A stretch of DNA of 32,709 bases from Hyphomicrobiaceae bacterium (GTDB lineage Bacteria; Pseudomonadota; Alphaproteobacteria; Rhizobiales; Hyphomicrobiaceae): assembly GCA_025351355.1 (NCBI GenBank), contig JANXWC010000018.1:1-32709 (forward strand), in the 5' to 3' direction. A model generated the notes under the pieces. The model was not told where the DNA came from. It saw nothing but the letters and a program-made list of their open reading frames with translations, and ran no database searches. A program made the position numbers and the translations under genes. Shown here piece after piece: positions 6,367 to 14,876 of the stretch (positions within the stretch are counted from its first letter, which is position 1; each line of letters opens with the position of its first letter).

Positions 6367-8034
6367 ATGGTTCCTTCGATATTTCGAGCGTCGTTTGGCT
6401 GGGCCGGGATCGTTGTCGCGATGCTTTCATGGTCCGTCGCGGCCGAAGCCGCCGGCCGTCCGGCGTCGCTGGTTATAGACGCTAATACCGGCTCGGTGAT
6501 CAGCGCCTACAACGCGGACGAGCCTCGGTATCCGGCGTCATTGACCAAGATGATGACGCTTTACATCACCTTCGACCTGATCCAGCAGGGCCGCCTCACC
6601 GAATCAACGCGTATTATAATTTCGCCGAATGCCGCCTCCGCGCAACCGACCAAGCTAGGGCTTGAGGCTGGCCGCGATGTGGCGCTGATCGATGCAATCA
6701 AGTCGCTGATCACGCTGTCGGCCAACGATGTGGCCATCGCCTTAGCCGAGCACATCGCCGGCAGCGAAGAACGTTTTGCTGCACTGATGACGCAAAGAGC
6801 TCGCGCTCTAGGTATGCGCAACACGACTTTCAAGAATGCCTCCGGTTTGCCCAATGGCGAGCAAGTGACGACGGCGCGCGATATGGTCACGCTGGCCCTG
6901 CGCCTGCACGACGATTTCCCCAAACATTACGCGCTGTTTGCCATGCGCGAATTTCATTATGGCGGGCGCTCGCACGCCAACCACAACACGATGCTGAACA
7001 ACTACGAAGGCACGGAGGGGATCAAGACGGGCTATACGGCAGCGTCCGGATTCAATCTTGTTGCCTCGGTCAAACGAGGACCGAAACACGTCGTCGGCGC
7101 TGTGTTCGGCGGTGTTACGGCGTCGAGCCGCAACGCGACCATGCGGACGCTTTTGAATATGGCCCTCTACAAGGCCAGTCCCGATAAAAGCCGCGTCCCG
7201 GCGACGGTGGTGGCACGCTCCAAGCCTGTCGCAGAACCTCGCATCGAACTTCGGCAGGCCACCGCTGGCGGCTCGAGGCCCATCTACAGCCCGACAATCG
7301 TGGCCGACGCACAGGCACCGCTATCAAACCCAGCGACGGTTCAAGCGCCGCCGCCCGGCAGCGGCTCTCCGGGGCATGTGGAAATTGCGCAAGTGCGACC
7401 GGTTCTTGTCGCGCCGCGCGTGCCTAGACAGGCGGTGGTGCAAGTTGCGGCATTACCGGAGCCGCAGTCGTCCGTTCGCGTATCGCCGCCCATTTACGCG
7501 CCGGCTGCGTCGCCGGTGCTAACGGCGCCCGTCGATGCGCGCCTGCCACCGATCACTTCGCGCAGCTTCATTGAACCGACGAAAACAGCGACGGCAAACG
7601 CCAGCGCAACGCCGCGCGCGGCAGCGCAAGCCCCGATGGGCGTAGGCTTGTCGGCGGCCACGGCTCCAGCCGGGGCCCGCGGGGCGCCACCGTCGACCTT
7701 CCAACAGCAGGCGGCTGAACTAAATAGCGGAGCGAAACCATCTGGACCGATGCCGGTGTCGTCACCTCACGCTAACACCGCGCTCACAGCACAAGTGGAA
7801 ATTCAGATCGGCGCTTACGCCAGCGCCGCCGAAGCAGAAAACCAGCTTAATATTGCCCGCTCCAGGGCCGCCGATCTGATCGGTGGCGCAGCAGCCAAGA
7901 CGCAACCCGCAATGGTAAACGGAAAATCATTGTGGCGAGCGCGCTTTACCGGCTTTCAGGCATCAAGTGCCGGCAACGTCTGCAGCGAGCTGCGTCGACG
8001 CCAGATCGATTGTCTGGTCGCCCGCGCGGAGTAA
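6367..8034 (+). CDS. D-alanyl-D-alanine carboxypeptidase (peptidase S11) with C-terminal SPOR domain
   Basis: A 555-residue periplasmic penicillin-binding protein that removes the terminal D-Ala from peptidoglycan pentapeptides. Seen here: a signal peptide (about 1-29, hydrophobic core then AEAAG); the three S11 active-site motifs, SLTK (58-61), SAN (118-120) and KTG (220-222); then a Pro/Ala-rich, probably disordered linker from about 270 to 475; and a C-terminal SPOR domain (VEIQIGAYASAAEAENQL to DCLVARAE) that in the family binds denuded septal glycan strands. The frame is open upstream to 6001, but the ATG at 6367 starts just before the signal peptide and the upstream part has no homology. 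The ribosome site is weak. Domain order suits a division-site carboxypeptidase. It ends seven bases before the convergent desaturase gene. Confidence 0.93.
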   Translation: MVPSIFRASFGWAGIVVAMLSWSVAAEAAGRPASLVIDANTGSVISAYNADEPRYPASLTKMMTLYITFDLIQQGRLTESTRIIISPNAASAQPTKLGLEAGRDVALIDAIKSLITLSANDVAIALAEHIAGSEERFAALMTQRARALGMRNTTFKNASGLPNGEQVTTARDMVTLALRLHDDFPKHYALFAMREFHYGGRSHANHNTMLNNYEGTEGIKTGYTAASGFNLVASVKRGPKHVVGAVFGGVTASSRNATMRTLLNMALYKASPDKSRVPATVVARSKPVAEPRIELRQATAGGSRPIYSPTIVADAQAPLSNPATVQAPPPGSGSPGHVEIAQVRPVLVAPRVPRQAVVQVAALPEPQSSVRVSPPIYAPAASPVLTAPVDARLPPITSRSFIEPTKTATANASATPRAAAQAPMGVGLSAATAPAGARGAPPSTFQQQAAELNSGAKPSGPMPVSSPHANTALTAQVEIQIGAYASAAEAENQLNIARSRAADLIGGAAAKTQPAMVNGKSLWRARFTGFQASSAGNVCSELRRRQIDCLVARAE

Positions 8035-8041
8035 ACTTCGA

Positions 8042-8920
8042 TTACGCGTGCTGGTCAGTTCGTTCGGTCTCGACCGACCGGCCCTCTTGTTCAATTGCTT
8101 CACGCGCTGCGTCGACACGCTTTTGCGGCATCTCAAACAACTGCTCTGCCAATCCAATTTTTGCGAACGCCATTATCAACCATTTCGTAGGATCGAAATC
8201 AGCAGCGCGGACTCCATGCCTGTAGTCACGCGGAAATGCATGATGGTAATTGTGGTATTGCTCGCCGAGCGCGAATGGAAACCACCACACATCACGGGCA
8301 GATACTTCTGTTGTGAACGGGCGGGTACCCCATACATGGCAAACAGAATTCACCGCAAAAACTACGTTACACATAACGGCCACCCTCAGCGCGGACAGCA
8401 GCAAGCCGCCCCACCATGGTTCGCCGAAACCGATCGACAGCGCAATCGGAACCGCGACATTTAGAAACACACTCAAAACCCAATAATGTCTATCTTGCCA
8501 TTCAATCACAGCATTATTCTGAAGGCGTTTAGGCAGTTCAACGACTGGAACGGGTGCAAAAATAATCCATTCAAAGTGCGCCCACCAAAATCCACGTTGA
8601 ATATTATAAGGGTCTTGGTCGTGGTCAGTGTGTGCGTGATGTTTGATGTGCGATGAAATCCACTGTTTAGCGGGCATTTGCAGCACGAAAGTGGAGCAAG
8701 TTGCGAAAAAATACTCAACGAAACGGTTCAGCTTTACTGCGTTATGCGCCCACGCCCTGTGATATAGCAAAGTGATTCCGAAACCGCCAAGTAGGTAGGC
8801 AATCACATGATAGCTTGCCTCCGGCCACGCAATCCCGAATGACCAAAGATAGGGCAAAGCTGCGGCCGCAAGTAGATGCAGTACGACAAGCATCGCCAAC
8901 GCCGGATAGTGAATGTACAT
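8042..8920 (-). CDS. Membrane fatty acid (acyl-CoA type) desaturase
   Basis: A 292-residue integral-membrane di-iron desaturase that puts a double bond into fatty acyl chains, probably delta-9. Seen here: the histidine boxes HRAWAH (54-59), HIKHH (91-95) and HNYHH (223-227), plus the NSVCH motif (191-195) typical of the acyl-CoA desaturase group, and hydrophobic segments at about 8-28, 38-52, 150-168 and 172-190. Length is normal for bacterial members. The start at ATG 8920 is the only reasonable one; the family N-terminus is not well conserved. It converges on the D,D-carboxypeptidase with only seven bases between stops and diverges from the unknown membrane gene at 9106. It could be involved in membrane fluidity; regulation is not visible. 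Sequence here is somewhat more AT-rich than in the flanking housekeeping genes. Confidence 0.93.
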   Translation of the reverse strand: MYIHYPALAMLVVLHLLAAAALPYLWSFGIAWPEASYHVIAYLLGGFGITLLYHRAWAHNAVKLNRFVEYFFATCSTFVLQMPAKQWISSHIKHHAHTDHDQDPYNIQRGFWWAHFEWIIFAPVPVVELPKRLQNNAVIEWQDRHYWVLSVFLNVAVPIALSIGFGEPWWGGLLLSALRVAVMCNVVFAVNSVCHVWGTRPFTTEVSARDVWWFPFALGEQYHNYHHAFPRDYRHGVRAADFDPTKWLIMAFAKIGLAEQLFEMPQKRVDAAREAIEQEGRSVETERTDQHA

Positions 8921-9105
8921 GGGCTAGATCATCCCTTGATCTGATTCTCAGCCGCTTCTACATCACGCTACACATCCCGCCAAGCGTTGCAACTTTGCCA
9001 CTGATCGAAAAAATCTGGATGACAGGTCATAATGGGATTGCAGTGCGTGTCTTGCGTGTGCTTTTTACGAAAACGCCAATCGGTTTATCGAAACTGAGCA
9101 TAACG

Positions 9106-9615
9106 ATGATCCCGGATAAGACCGACGCAACGGAACATTATCTGCTCGCGGAGTATCACGAAGCCGCAAACGCTTATTTCAAGGGTGTGGATATTGGCTT
9201 CACCACCGTCAAAAGCTACATTACTATCAACGGGCTGTTCGCGGCTTTAATTGGAGCGTTATCCGACCCTAAAGGACCGCTTCCCGCAGCAATGTCTGAG
9301 ATGGTGAAGGTTATACCTTGGTTTGCGCTAGTAGCTTCATTCGCGCTACTTATGGGACTGCCTCACTACTTCAAGCATCTTGGCAATTGCAGCCTGCGAT
9401 GCGCGGAAATCGAGGCAGAGTTTGGGGGCAGGCTATTTACCAAACTGAATGGCATAGCCACAGGAGGAAAAAAATTTAATACTGGAATTGGATTAATAAT
9501 AATTATTAGTTCGGTTGTATTTTTCTGGTTGTATTTTGCGCTTAAGACTCACTACCCGTCGTTGGACATCTGGTCGACCGTGACAAATAATGTACGCCTT
9601 AAATTGAATTTCTAG
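9106..9615 (+). CDS. Predicted multi-TM membrane protein of unknown function (SLATT-like layout)
   Basis: I do not recognise this gene by name. The 169-residue product has an N-terminal helical segment (YLLAEYHEAANAYFKGVDIG), two hydrophobic segments (about 43-57 and 74-93), a charged helix (CAEIEAEFGGRLFTKL) and a third very hydrophobic segment near the C-terminus (TGIGLIIIISSVVFFWLYFA). Helix, two TM, helix and a further TM is the layout of SLATT-type and related small effector-like membrane proteins, some of which go with conflict systems; that match is inferred from layout, not sequence identity. The open frame runs upstream to 8815 but overlaps the desaturase antisense, so ATG 9106 is preferred (9019 is an alternative). 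The 3' end overlaps the convergent patatin gene by 17 bases. The local sequence is AT-rich, notably 9465-9545. Confidence 0.7.
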   Translation: MIPDKTDATEHYLLAEYHEAANAYFKGVDIGFTTVKSYITINGLFAALIGALSDPKGPLPAAMSEMVKVIPWFALVASFALLMGLPHYFKHLGNCSLRCAEIEAEFGGRLFTKLNGIATGGKKFNTGIGLIIIISSVVFFWLYFALKTHYPSLDIWSTVTNNVRLKLNF

Positions 9616-10534
9616 ATTTTGTAATTTTTGAAACAAGATCTTTGCCCGCACAGGCGGCGTCGGATTCCACCTCTTTCAAAATCGCTTTGTCGATGGTGTG
9701 CCATGAGCAGTAAATTGACGTGGATGCTCGCGCAACGAATTCGATGTGCAGCGGTAAATTGGAATTGCCGACGTAAATAGAACTGCGAAGCTCTTGACCC
9801 CTATCAAAGCCGTTCTTCAGTTTTCTACCGTAAAGGGCAGAAAGCATTTTGGCTTCAAAGGTATCGTCAGTTCGAGATGTCGGGTAATCACCTAGTCGTT
9901 GCGTTCCAACAACAACTGCATGGGTTGCACCAGCGGCGATCGCAGAGGTTATTGAGATGGGAGAGGTAATTCCACCATCCAGGTTCATACTTTCGCCGAT
10001 TTTTACGCCAGTCTCACGTATTCCGGGTACTCTGAGGGACGCACGGAGCGCATTGAGAATTTCACCGCGATTTTTGAAATTAGATAAAAATATTGGATCT
10101 CCCGTCTTTGCATTGGATGTGACGACGGTAAAAGATGCTGTATCTCCCAACAGATTTTCCGCATTAATCGCGCGCTTTTTACCAATTATTGCATCGGCGA
10201 TATAGTCTGTGTCCACCATGCATGGACGGCTCCAAAATCTATATGGATTTACAACTCGACGATTTGATATATCTTCAAAATATATGGCGCGACCTGCATC
10301 AATTTGATCCGACCAAAAATATGCCGCCGCGCACGCCCCAGCGGAAGACCCATGCGCGCTGTCAAAAACAGTCTGCATTCCGGCATCGGCAAACGAACGC
10401 AATATTCCGCCGGCCGCAACTGCTCGCATCCCGCCACATTCAACAACAAGCGCAATGTGATATCCGTCATTCCTGCGATGCCGCGTTGTTTTCGTCCGCA
10501 GACGCTCGGCGATAAGCTCTATTGTGCTCGTCAT
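9599..10534 (-). CDS. Patatin-like phospholipase family protein
   Basis: A 311-residue patatin-fold lipid acyl hydrolase. Seen here: the oxyanion loop variant ECGGMRAVAAGG, the nucleophile elbow HGSSAG (GxSxG, catalytic Ser) and the catalytic-dyad Asp in NLDGGITSP. All key residues are present, so the enzyme should be active. The order IALVVECGG, GSSAGACAAAYF, VPGI, DGG resembles bacterial YjjU/RssA-type proteins rather than the ExoU toxins. There is no signal peptide or TM segment. The natural lipid substrate is unknown. ATG 10534 is the start used, with a weak ribosome site. Its end overlaps the convergent membrane-protein gene by 17 bases. Patatins also act as effectors in some CBASS defence systems, but no nucleotidyltransferase gene is seen nearby. 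Confidence 0.88.
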   Translation of the reverse strand: MTSTIELIAERLRTKTTRHRRNDGYHIALVVECGGMRAVAAGGILRSFADAGMQTVFDSAHGSSAGACAAAYFWSDQIDAGRAIYFEDISNRRVVNPYRFWSRPCMVDTDYIADAIIGKKRAINAENLLGDTASFTVVTSNAKTGDPIFLSNFKNRGEILNALRASLRVPGIRETGVKIGESMNLDGGITSPISITSAIAAGATHAVVVGTQRLGDYPTSRTDDTFEAKMLSALYGRKLKNGFDRGQELRSSIYVGNSNLPLHIEFVARASTSIYCSWHTIDKAILKEVESDAACAGKDLVSKITKSRNSI

Positions 10535-10724
10535 ACCAAAGTAGTTCCCCTATGCGCCCCCGCGCAGTCGCAACCGCGACTCACTAGCTTGGTGATCGAG
10601 ATAACACGACACGAGTTCTTGGCGATACAAGACTCGCACCGCTTCGGGTAGCCCTACCTGCCGCATTTCTCAAAGACCAGGGTCACCTTAGCCACAACAC
10701 TCTGTCCAGTTGCCGCAAAAATCG

Positions 10725-11945
10725 TCACGCCGTCGCCGAAATTGCCCTCAGTTCGGGCATGCGTGAGGGCAACTGCGAAACGACCAGAAATATTACCGCT
10801 GCAGCCAACGCGAGGATGCGAAACAGCGTGTCAAAACCCCAGGTGGAATAAACAAATTTGATCAGTGGCAACGTGGCGGCAAGCACTGAAAAGCTGACGA
10901 CGTAGCGCAATCCATAAATCCGCGCGCGAAATTCACCCTGCGCCATACGGCTGATCATGTAGTCGTTGATCGGGATCTGCCCAAAGGCCGCGAGCATGAA
11001 CGCTAAGGCGCACAATAATGCAGGACCGTCGACAAGGCCGGGCATGGCCCAGAAGAAGATCATTTGCAGCAGCGCCACCGTCATGAACACGATGCGCGGA
11101 CCAATCCGGTCAAGGGAGTAGCCGACGATCAATTGTCCAATGGATGCAACCGCAAACACGAGGAACGCCAATTGCCCGAGACCGGTGGCTGTCGACGCGA
11201 GGCCGCGCAGACGCTCGTCAAACACCTTGGGAAGCGCGAATGTCGTCGACTGGAAAATAATGCTTGAGACCGCCGTCGTCACGAACACGATAACGGAAAT
11301 GCGCCAGAGCATCGCACGATAGTCTACAGTCGTGGCCACGGTGGACGTGGCGGATTTGGCGGCGCTGACCGCGCGGCCAGGCTTCATGGCGGCCCAGAAC
11401 ACCGCAGCGTAGATCAGGCCAAAAGCGATCGACACCAGACCCGGCACGATGAACGCCATTCGCCAACCACCGTGGTCGATAAAATATCCGGTAATCAATG
11501 CCGCGCTGCCAACGCCGAGATTGCCCCACACACCATTGACGGCCAATCGCATCCCGGTGTTTTTCCATCGCTCCGTTACGATCGCCAACCCGACGGGATG
11601 ATAAATTGCTGCAAACACGCCGACGATGAACAACGCCAAACCAAGTTCAAGCGGCGAGCGCGCCAACGCGGTGACGATCGATGCCACGCCGATCCCAACA
11701 AAGAACACCGCAATCATGCCTTCGCGGCTCCACTTGTCGGCCAGCCATCCGGCCGGAAGTGAAAATACGCCGAAAGCGAAAAAACCCGGCGCCGCATAAG
11801 AAAGTATCTGATCGTAGGAAAGACCCCATTCGGCTTTCAGCGCCGTGACTGCCACCGTTGCGATGATGAGCGTGAACAAGTGATCGAGAAAGTGCCCGAC
11901 ATTGAGCAGCAGAAAATGGATGCGGTCGCGTTGAACGCTTGTCAT
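10725..11945 (-). CDS. MFS transporter, fosmidomycin-resistance (FSR)-like
   Basis: A 406-residue, roughly 12-TM major facilitator superfamily transporter. Seen here: HFLDHLFTLI in TM1, the loop 2-3 motif AGWLADKWSREG, and FAAIYHPVGLAIVTE in the fourth TM region, which resembles the fosmidomycin-resistance-type subgroup, followed by RLAVNGVWGNLGVGSAALITG and a long central hydrophilic loop before the second six-TM half. MFS members exchange small molecules with protons; the substrate cannot be predicted. The ATG at 11945 is preferred because a longer in-frame extension (to 12020) is Arg/Cys-rich and not membrane-like. It lies downstream of the DUF4167 gene on the same strand with about 120 bases between them; co-transcription is uncertain. 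Confidence 0.9.
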   Translation of the reverse strand: MTSVQRDRIHFLLLNVGHFLDHLFTLIIATVAVTALKAEWGLSYDQILSYAAPGFFAFGVFSLPAGWLADKWSREGMIAVFFVGIGVASIVTALARSPLELGLALFIVGVFAAIYHPVGLAIVTERWKNTGMRLAVNGVWGNLGVGSAALITGYFIDHGGWRMAFIVPGLVSIAFGLIYAAVFWAAMKPGRAVSAAKSATSTVATTVDYRAMLWRISVIVFVTTAVSSIIFQSTTFALPKVFDERLRGLASTATGLGQLAFLVFAVASIGQLIVGYSLDRIGPRIVFMTVALLQMIFFWAMPGLVDGPALLCALAFMLAAFGQIPINDYMISRMAQGEFRARIYGLRYVVSFSVLAATLPLIKFVYSTWGFDTLFRILALAAAVIFLVVSQLPSRMPELRAISATA

Positions 11946-12062
11946 GACGGAAGAAACCACTTTGCGCTCACGCCGATCACGATGCCGAAGTAGTCCGCAC
12001 TGGTTATTGCGGCAGCACATGTCAATTGCGCTGCCGCTTCAACGTCGTGTCCCATAACAAAG

Positions 12063-13280
12063 TTATGATGTCGAAGAAGGATCTTCGCTGTCGCGGACAG
12101 GCGCGACAGGCGGGGCATCTGCAGCTGGCACCGCTGTTGTTGCTCTCGTCCGGCGTACCGGGCGGCGTAAAAACTCGGGCGTATCGCTTGCGACGCCAGC
12201 GACAGGTTGCTCGGCAGCGCGCTCTCGCCGGCGCGATGGTGCCGATGGCGCAACCGTTGGTATGGCGGCCGGCGCCGACACTTGCGCAGGCGGCGGCGTC
12301 GGCAAGGCAGCAGCAACAAACGCTGGCAGGCCACTGGTTTCCATCGGCGCTGGCGTTGCCTCAATATGCGGCTGTTGTGCCGGCACGTGCGGCGCACTCT
12401 GCCCGGTTTCTGGTCGATCGATCCTTACTGGACGATCGGGGCGCGGTCCCCGATCCTGTCGGAAATCACCACGATTTTCCGTCCGATTTTCACCGCGATT
12501 CTCATTGCGGTTGTCACCGCGGTCGCGCTCGAAGCGCGGTTCATAAGGCCGTTCGCCAGCCGCCGGACGATCGTTCGGCCCGCGGTCGGGAGCATTGCCG
12601 TTATACGGCCGGTTGTTGCGATCATTCCGGTCACGGAACCGATTGTTTTGCTGGCCATCTCGCCGGAACGGCCGATCTCCACGATTTTGATTGTCGCCGC
12701 CACGATCGTAATTGGCGTTGTTATTGTTGCCGTTGCGGTCGAAGCGGCCTTCTTGGCGGTTGTCTTGCCGGAACGGTTGTGGCCTCTGCTGCTGCTGTCC
12801 GCCACCCTGCTGCTCGGCGCTAACTGCAATAGCCGGAGCACCCGGTTGCGGTCCGCCGCCGAAATCCTCGCTTCCGTCGTTTCCGCCCTCGTCACCGTCA
12901 ACTTCATCGCTAAGTTCAAACCCATCCGTCCCAGACATACGACGTGGTGTACTCGCGGTCGCCTCACCTGGCTGCTGGAATTGCTCGCGATACGCCATGA
13001 TGATCCGGTTATAATGCTCGGCGTGCTGCAGATAGTTCTCCGCCAGAACTCTATCGCCAGACGACTGCGCATCACGTGCGAGCGTCTGATATTTCTCGGC
13101 GATATGGGCGGGTGTTCCGCGGACCTTCACATCGGGACCGTTGGATTCAAAACTACGCGAAAGTGGATTCTGTCCCTTGCGGCCCGCGTTGACCGAAGGA
13201 CTGCTGTTGTTGTTGCCGTTACCGTTGCCATTATTGCGGCCGCGACCGCGACGATTTTGTTGATGTTGACCTGGTCTCAC
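12063..13280 (-). CDS. DUF4167 domain protein with long Asn/Arg/Asp-rich disordered region
   Basis: A 405-residue protein carrying the DUF4167 domain, conserved in Hyphomicrobiales and of unknown function. Seen here: an Arg/Asn-rich N-terminus (GRGRNNGNGNGNNN), the domain core NPLSRSFESNGPDVKVRGTPAHIAEKYQTLARDAQSSGDRVLAENYLQHAEHYNRII at about 38-95, then a long low-complexity part dominated by Asn, Arg, Asp, Gly, Gln and Pro with many RG/RD pairs, and a Pro/Ala-rich C-terminus. The composition suggests RNA binding or condensate behaviour, but this is inference. The start codon is GTG at 13280, supported by AGGAG about eleven bases upstream and by the family start MRPGQ-like. In related genomes the gene usually follows prfA-prmC; here a gap of about 700 bases intervenes. 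Long plus-strand open frames opposite it come from the repetitive composition and are not genes. Confidence 0.9.
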   Translation of the reverse strand: MRPGQHQQNRRGRGRNNGNGNGNNNSSPSVNAGRKGQNPLSRSFESNGPDVKVRGTPAHIAEKYQTLARDAQSSGDRVLAENYLQHAEHYNRIIMAYREQFQQPGEATASTPRRMSGTDGFELSDEVDGDEGGNDGSEDFGGGPQPGAPAIAVSAEQQGGGQQQQRPQPFRQDNRQEGRFDRNGNNNNANYDRGGDNQNRGDRPFRRDGQQNNRFRDRNDRNNRPYNGNAPDRGPNDRPAAGERPYEPRFERDRGDNRNENRGENRTENRGDFRQDRGPRPDRPVRIDRPETGQSAPHVPAQQPHIEATPAPMETSGLPAFVAAALPTPPPAQVSAPAAIPTVAPSAPSRRRERAAEQPVAGVASDTPEFLRRPVRRTRATTAVPAADAPPVAPVRDSEDPSSTS

Positions 13281-13976
13281 TGGCTTTAAAGCTCCTGATG
13301 AGAATTTCGACTAAGATGATTGTTTGTTTTGTTTTGAACTCGGATCCACTAGGCAGAATGCCCACCAGCCGTTTTCATCGGCAACGCGCTTTCGCTTCGA
13401 CCATGAGGTGTCATGCGCCAGTGAACGTCCCTCGCATGTGGCGAGTAGCAACACGTCCCATCGAAATAATGTGCACGATCAGTTTTCCCGCTCAGCGCCG
13501 CTCATGTGGACAGCCAACTTTGGCGCATCAACAACCCATTTGGGTAGTCATCACACCCAGAATCTTTCAAATTGGGCAGTTTCTGCGGCAAACGACTTCA
13601 GAAGAGCCATAAATCTCTGAGGCATTCTAACGTTGCCATGCCGCCGTGTAATCCCAACGCCGCGCGTCGATAGGCACTACTCGACGGTTTGGATATCACC
13701 GCGCCGACTTAGGAGGCCTTCATTCAACGGTCGCACCGCACGATATGTCCAAGTCTAGCGACCGTACGCATCACGAGTGAGCTATCTGTAAGACGCACTA
13801 GCCGTCGATTGCTGTTACCCGCGTGCCCGAATTCAGAGTCTCTAGCACCTAAGGCAGCGATCAAAAGATCAAAGCTGCACACAATTAAGTTATTACGACC
13901 CGGTTTGCCAGTAAAAACGATTACCCTTATATAGCGTTCGCCCGACAGAATTCCAAGGGGGCCAGTGTTAACATAG
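13281..13976. other. About 700 bases without a supported gene between prmC and DUF4167
   Basis: Short open frames exist on both strands, but none shows a family signature, good start context or membrane or domain pattern; the minus frame at 13724-14047 begins at TTG and overlaps prmC. A 5-base-stem hairpin lies near 13432-13446 (CTCGC, ATGTG, GCGAG). The DUF4167 leader should lie here, but no clear promoter was found. It could hold a small RNA or decayed coding sequence; nothing definite is seen. Confidence 0.45.
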
Positions 13977-14876
13977 TCAATTTTGTATCCGAAGCGCAAC
14001 ACATCGTTGCACTCCCGCCATGTCCAGATAAGTCCTGATAGATTCAAGCGGCAAATTCAAGGCGGTAGCGAAGATAGTTTTCACCTGGATCGCCTGATCG
14101 TGGCCAACTTCAAAAAGAGTCCAACTCTTCTTCTCTGATCTTCGAACGGCGCTCTCTGCAGCGATGGCGCGATAGATGTCCAAACCGTCCGCACCCCCAT
14201 CGAGCGCCAGGTGCGGATCGAACAGCCGGACCTCGCGATCGAGATCGCCAATGGCGTGGGTTGGAATATAGGGCGGATTGGACACGACAAGACCGAAATC
14301 TTGCGCCAGTCCGGCAAACCCACGCCCACAAACCCAGCTACACCGGTCGGCCAAACCGAGCCTCTTGGCATTTTCAGAGCACACCGACAGCGCGTCAGCG
14401 GAAGGGTCGACACCAATTCCCACCGCGAACGGCAATTCAGCAAGCAAGGTGAGTAGTAGGCAGCCGCTGCCGGCACCGATATCGAGAATTTTCAAGCCTC
14501 GGCCGCGTGGCCAGTCCTTCGCCACCAGCTCAAGTGCCGCCGTAATCAGACATTCGCTGTCGGGGCGTGGATCCAGGGTAGCCTCGGTAACGAGAAATTC
14601 TCGACCGTAAAAGCCGCGCCGCCCGACGATTCTTGACACCGGTTCGCCTGCCGCGCGGCGTTCAAGCGCGGCGGCAAATCTCGCCGCTTCGTCGGCAGTC
14701 AGTTTGCGCTCCGGATTTGCAACCAGTTCAAGCGCTTCGGCGGCCATTGCAAACAGCAGCAAGCGCCTTGCGTCGACCGCCGCGTCGATCGGGTCCGAAG
14801 CAGCAAGCGCCAGCGCACCGGTACGCAACGCGCTACGTGTTGCCACCCCTGTCAGACTTTCGGAGGTGTCACGCAC
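13977..14876 (-). CDS. prmC: Peptide chain release factor N5-glutamine methyltransferase PrmC
   Basis: A 299-residue SAM-dependent methyltransferase that methylates the Gln of the GGQ motif in release factors. Seen here: an N-terminal helical domain (to about 85) with DARRLLL, the substrate-contact segment [24 protein letters not shown], the SAM-binding motif [14 protein letters not shown], and the catalytic NPPYIPT motif. The GTG at 14876 is chosen because it overlaps the prfA stop by only eight bases, the usual coupled arrangement; an in-frame GTG at 14918 would overlap prfA by 50 bases. It lies directly after prfA, whose product is its substrate. Confidence 0.94.
   Translation of the reverse strand: MRDTSESLTGVATRSALRTGALALAASDPIDAAVDARRLLLFAMAAEALELVANPERKLTADEAARFAAALERRAAGEPVSRIVGRRGFYGREFLVTEATLDPRPDSECLITAALELVAKDWPRGRGLKILDIGAGSGCLLLTLLAELPFAVGIGVDPSADALSVCSENAKRLGLADRCSWVCGRGFAGLAQDFGLVVSNPPYIPTHAIGDLDREVRLFDPHLALDGGADGLDIYRAIAAESAVRRSEKKSWTLFEVGHDQAIQVKTIFATALNLPLESIRTYLDMAGVQRCVALRIQN

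Noticed and set aside
9599-10534. CBASS system with the patatin as effector
   Set aside because: No CD-NTase or ancillary gene is nearby, and the patatin looks more like YjjU/RssA than CapV; only the weaker idea of a linked membrane protein is kept.
12207-13289. Plus-strand open frame of 360 codons opposite the DUF4167 gene
   Set aside because: It results from the repetitive Asn/Arg/Asp codon composition of the DUF4167 gene; the translation is low-complexity hydrophobic without a recognisable domain.
13724-14047. Minus-strand open frame of 107 codons overlapping the end of prmC
   Set aside because: Starts at TTG without a ribosome site, overlaps prmC and has no recognisable domain.
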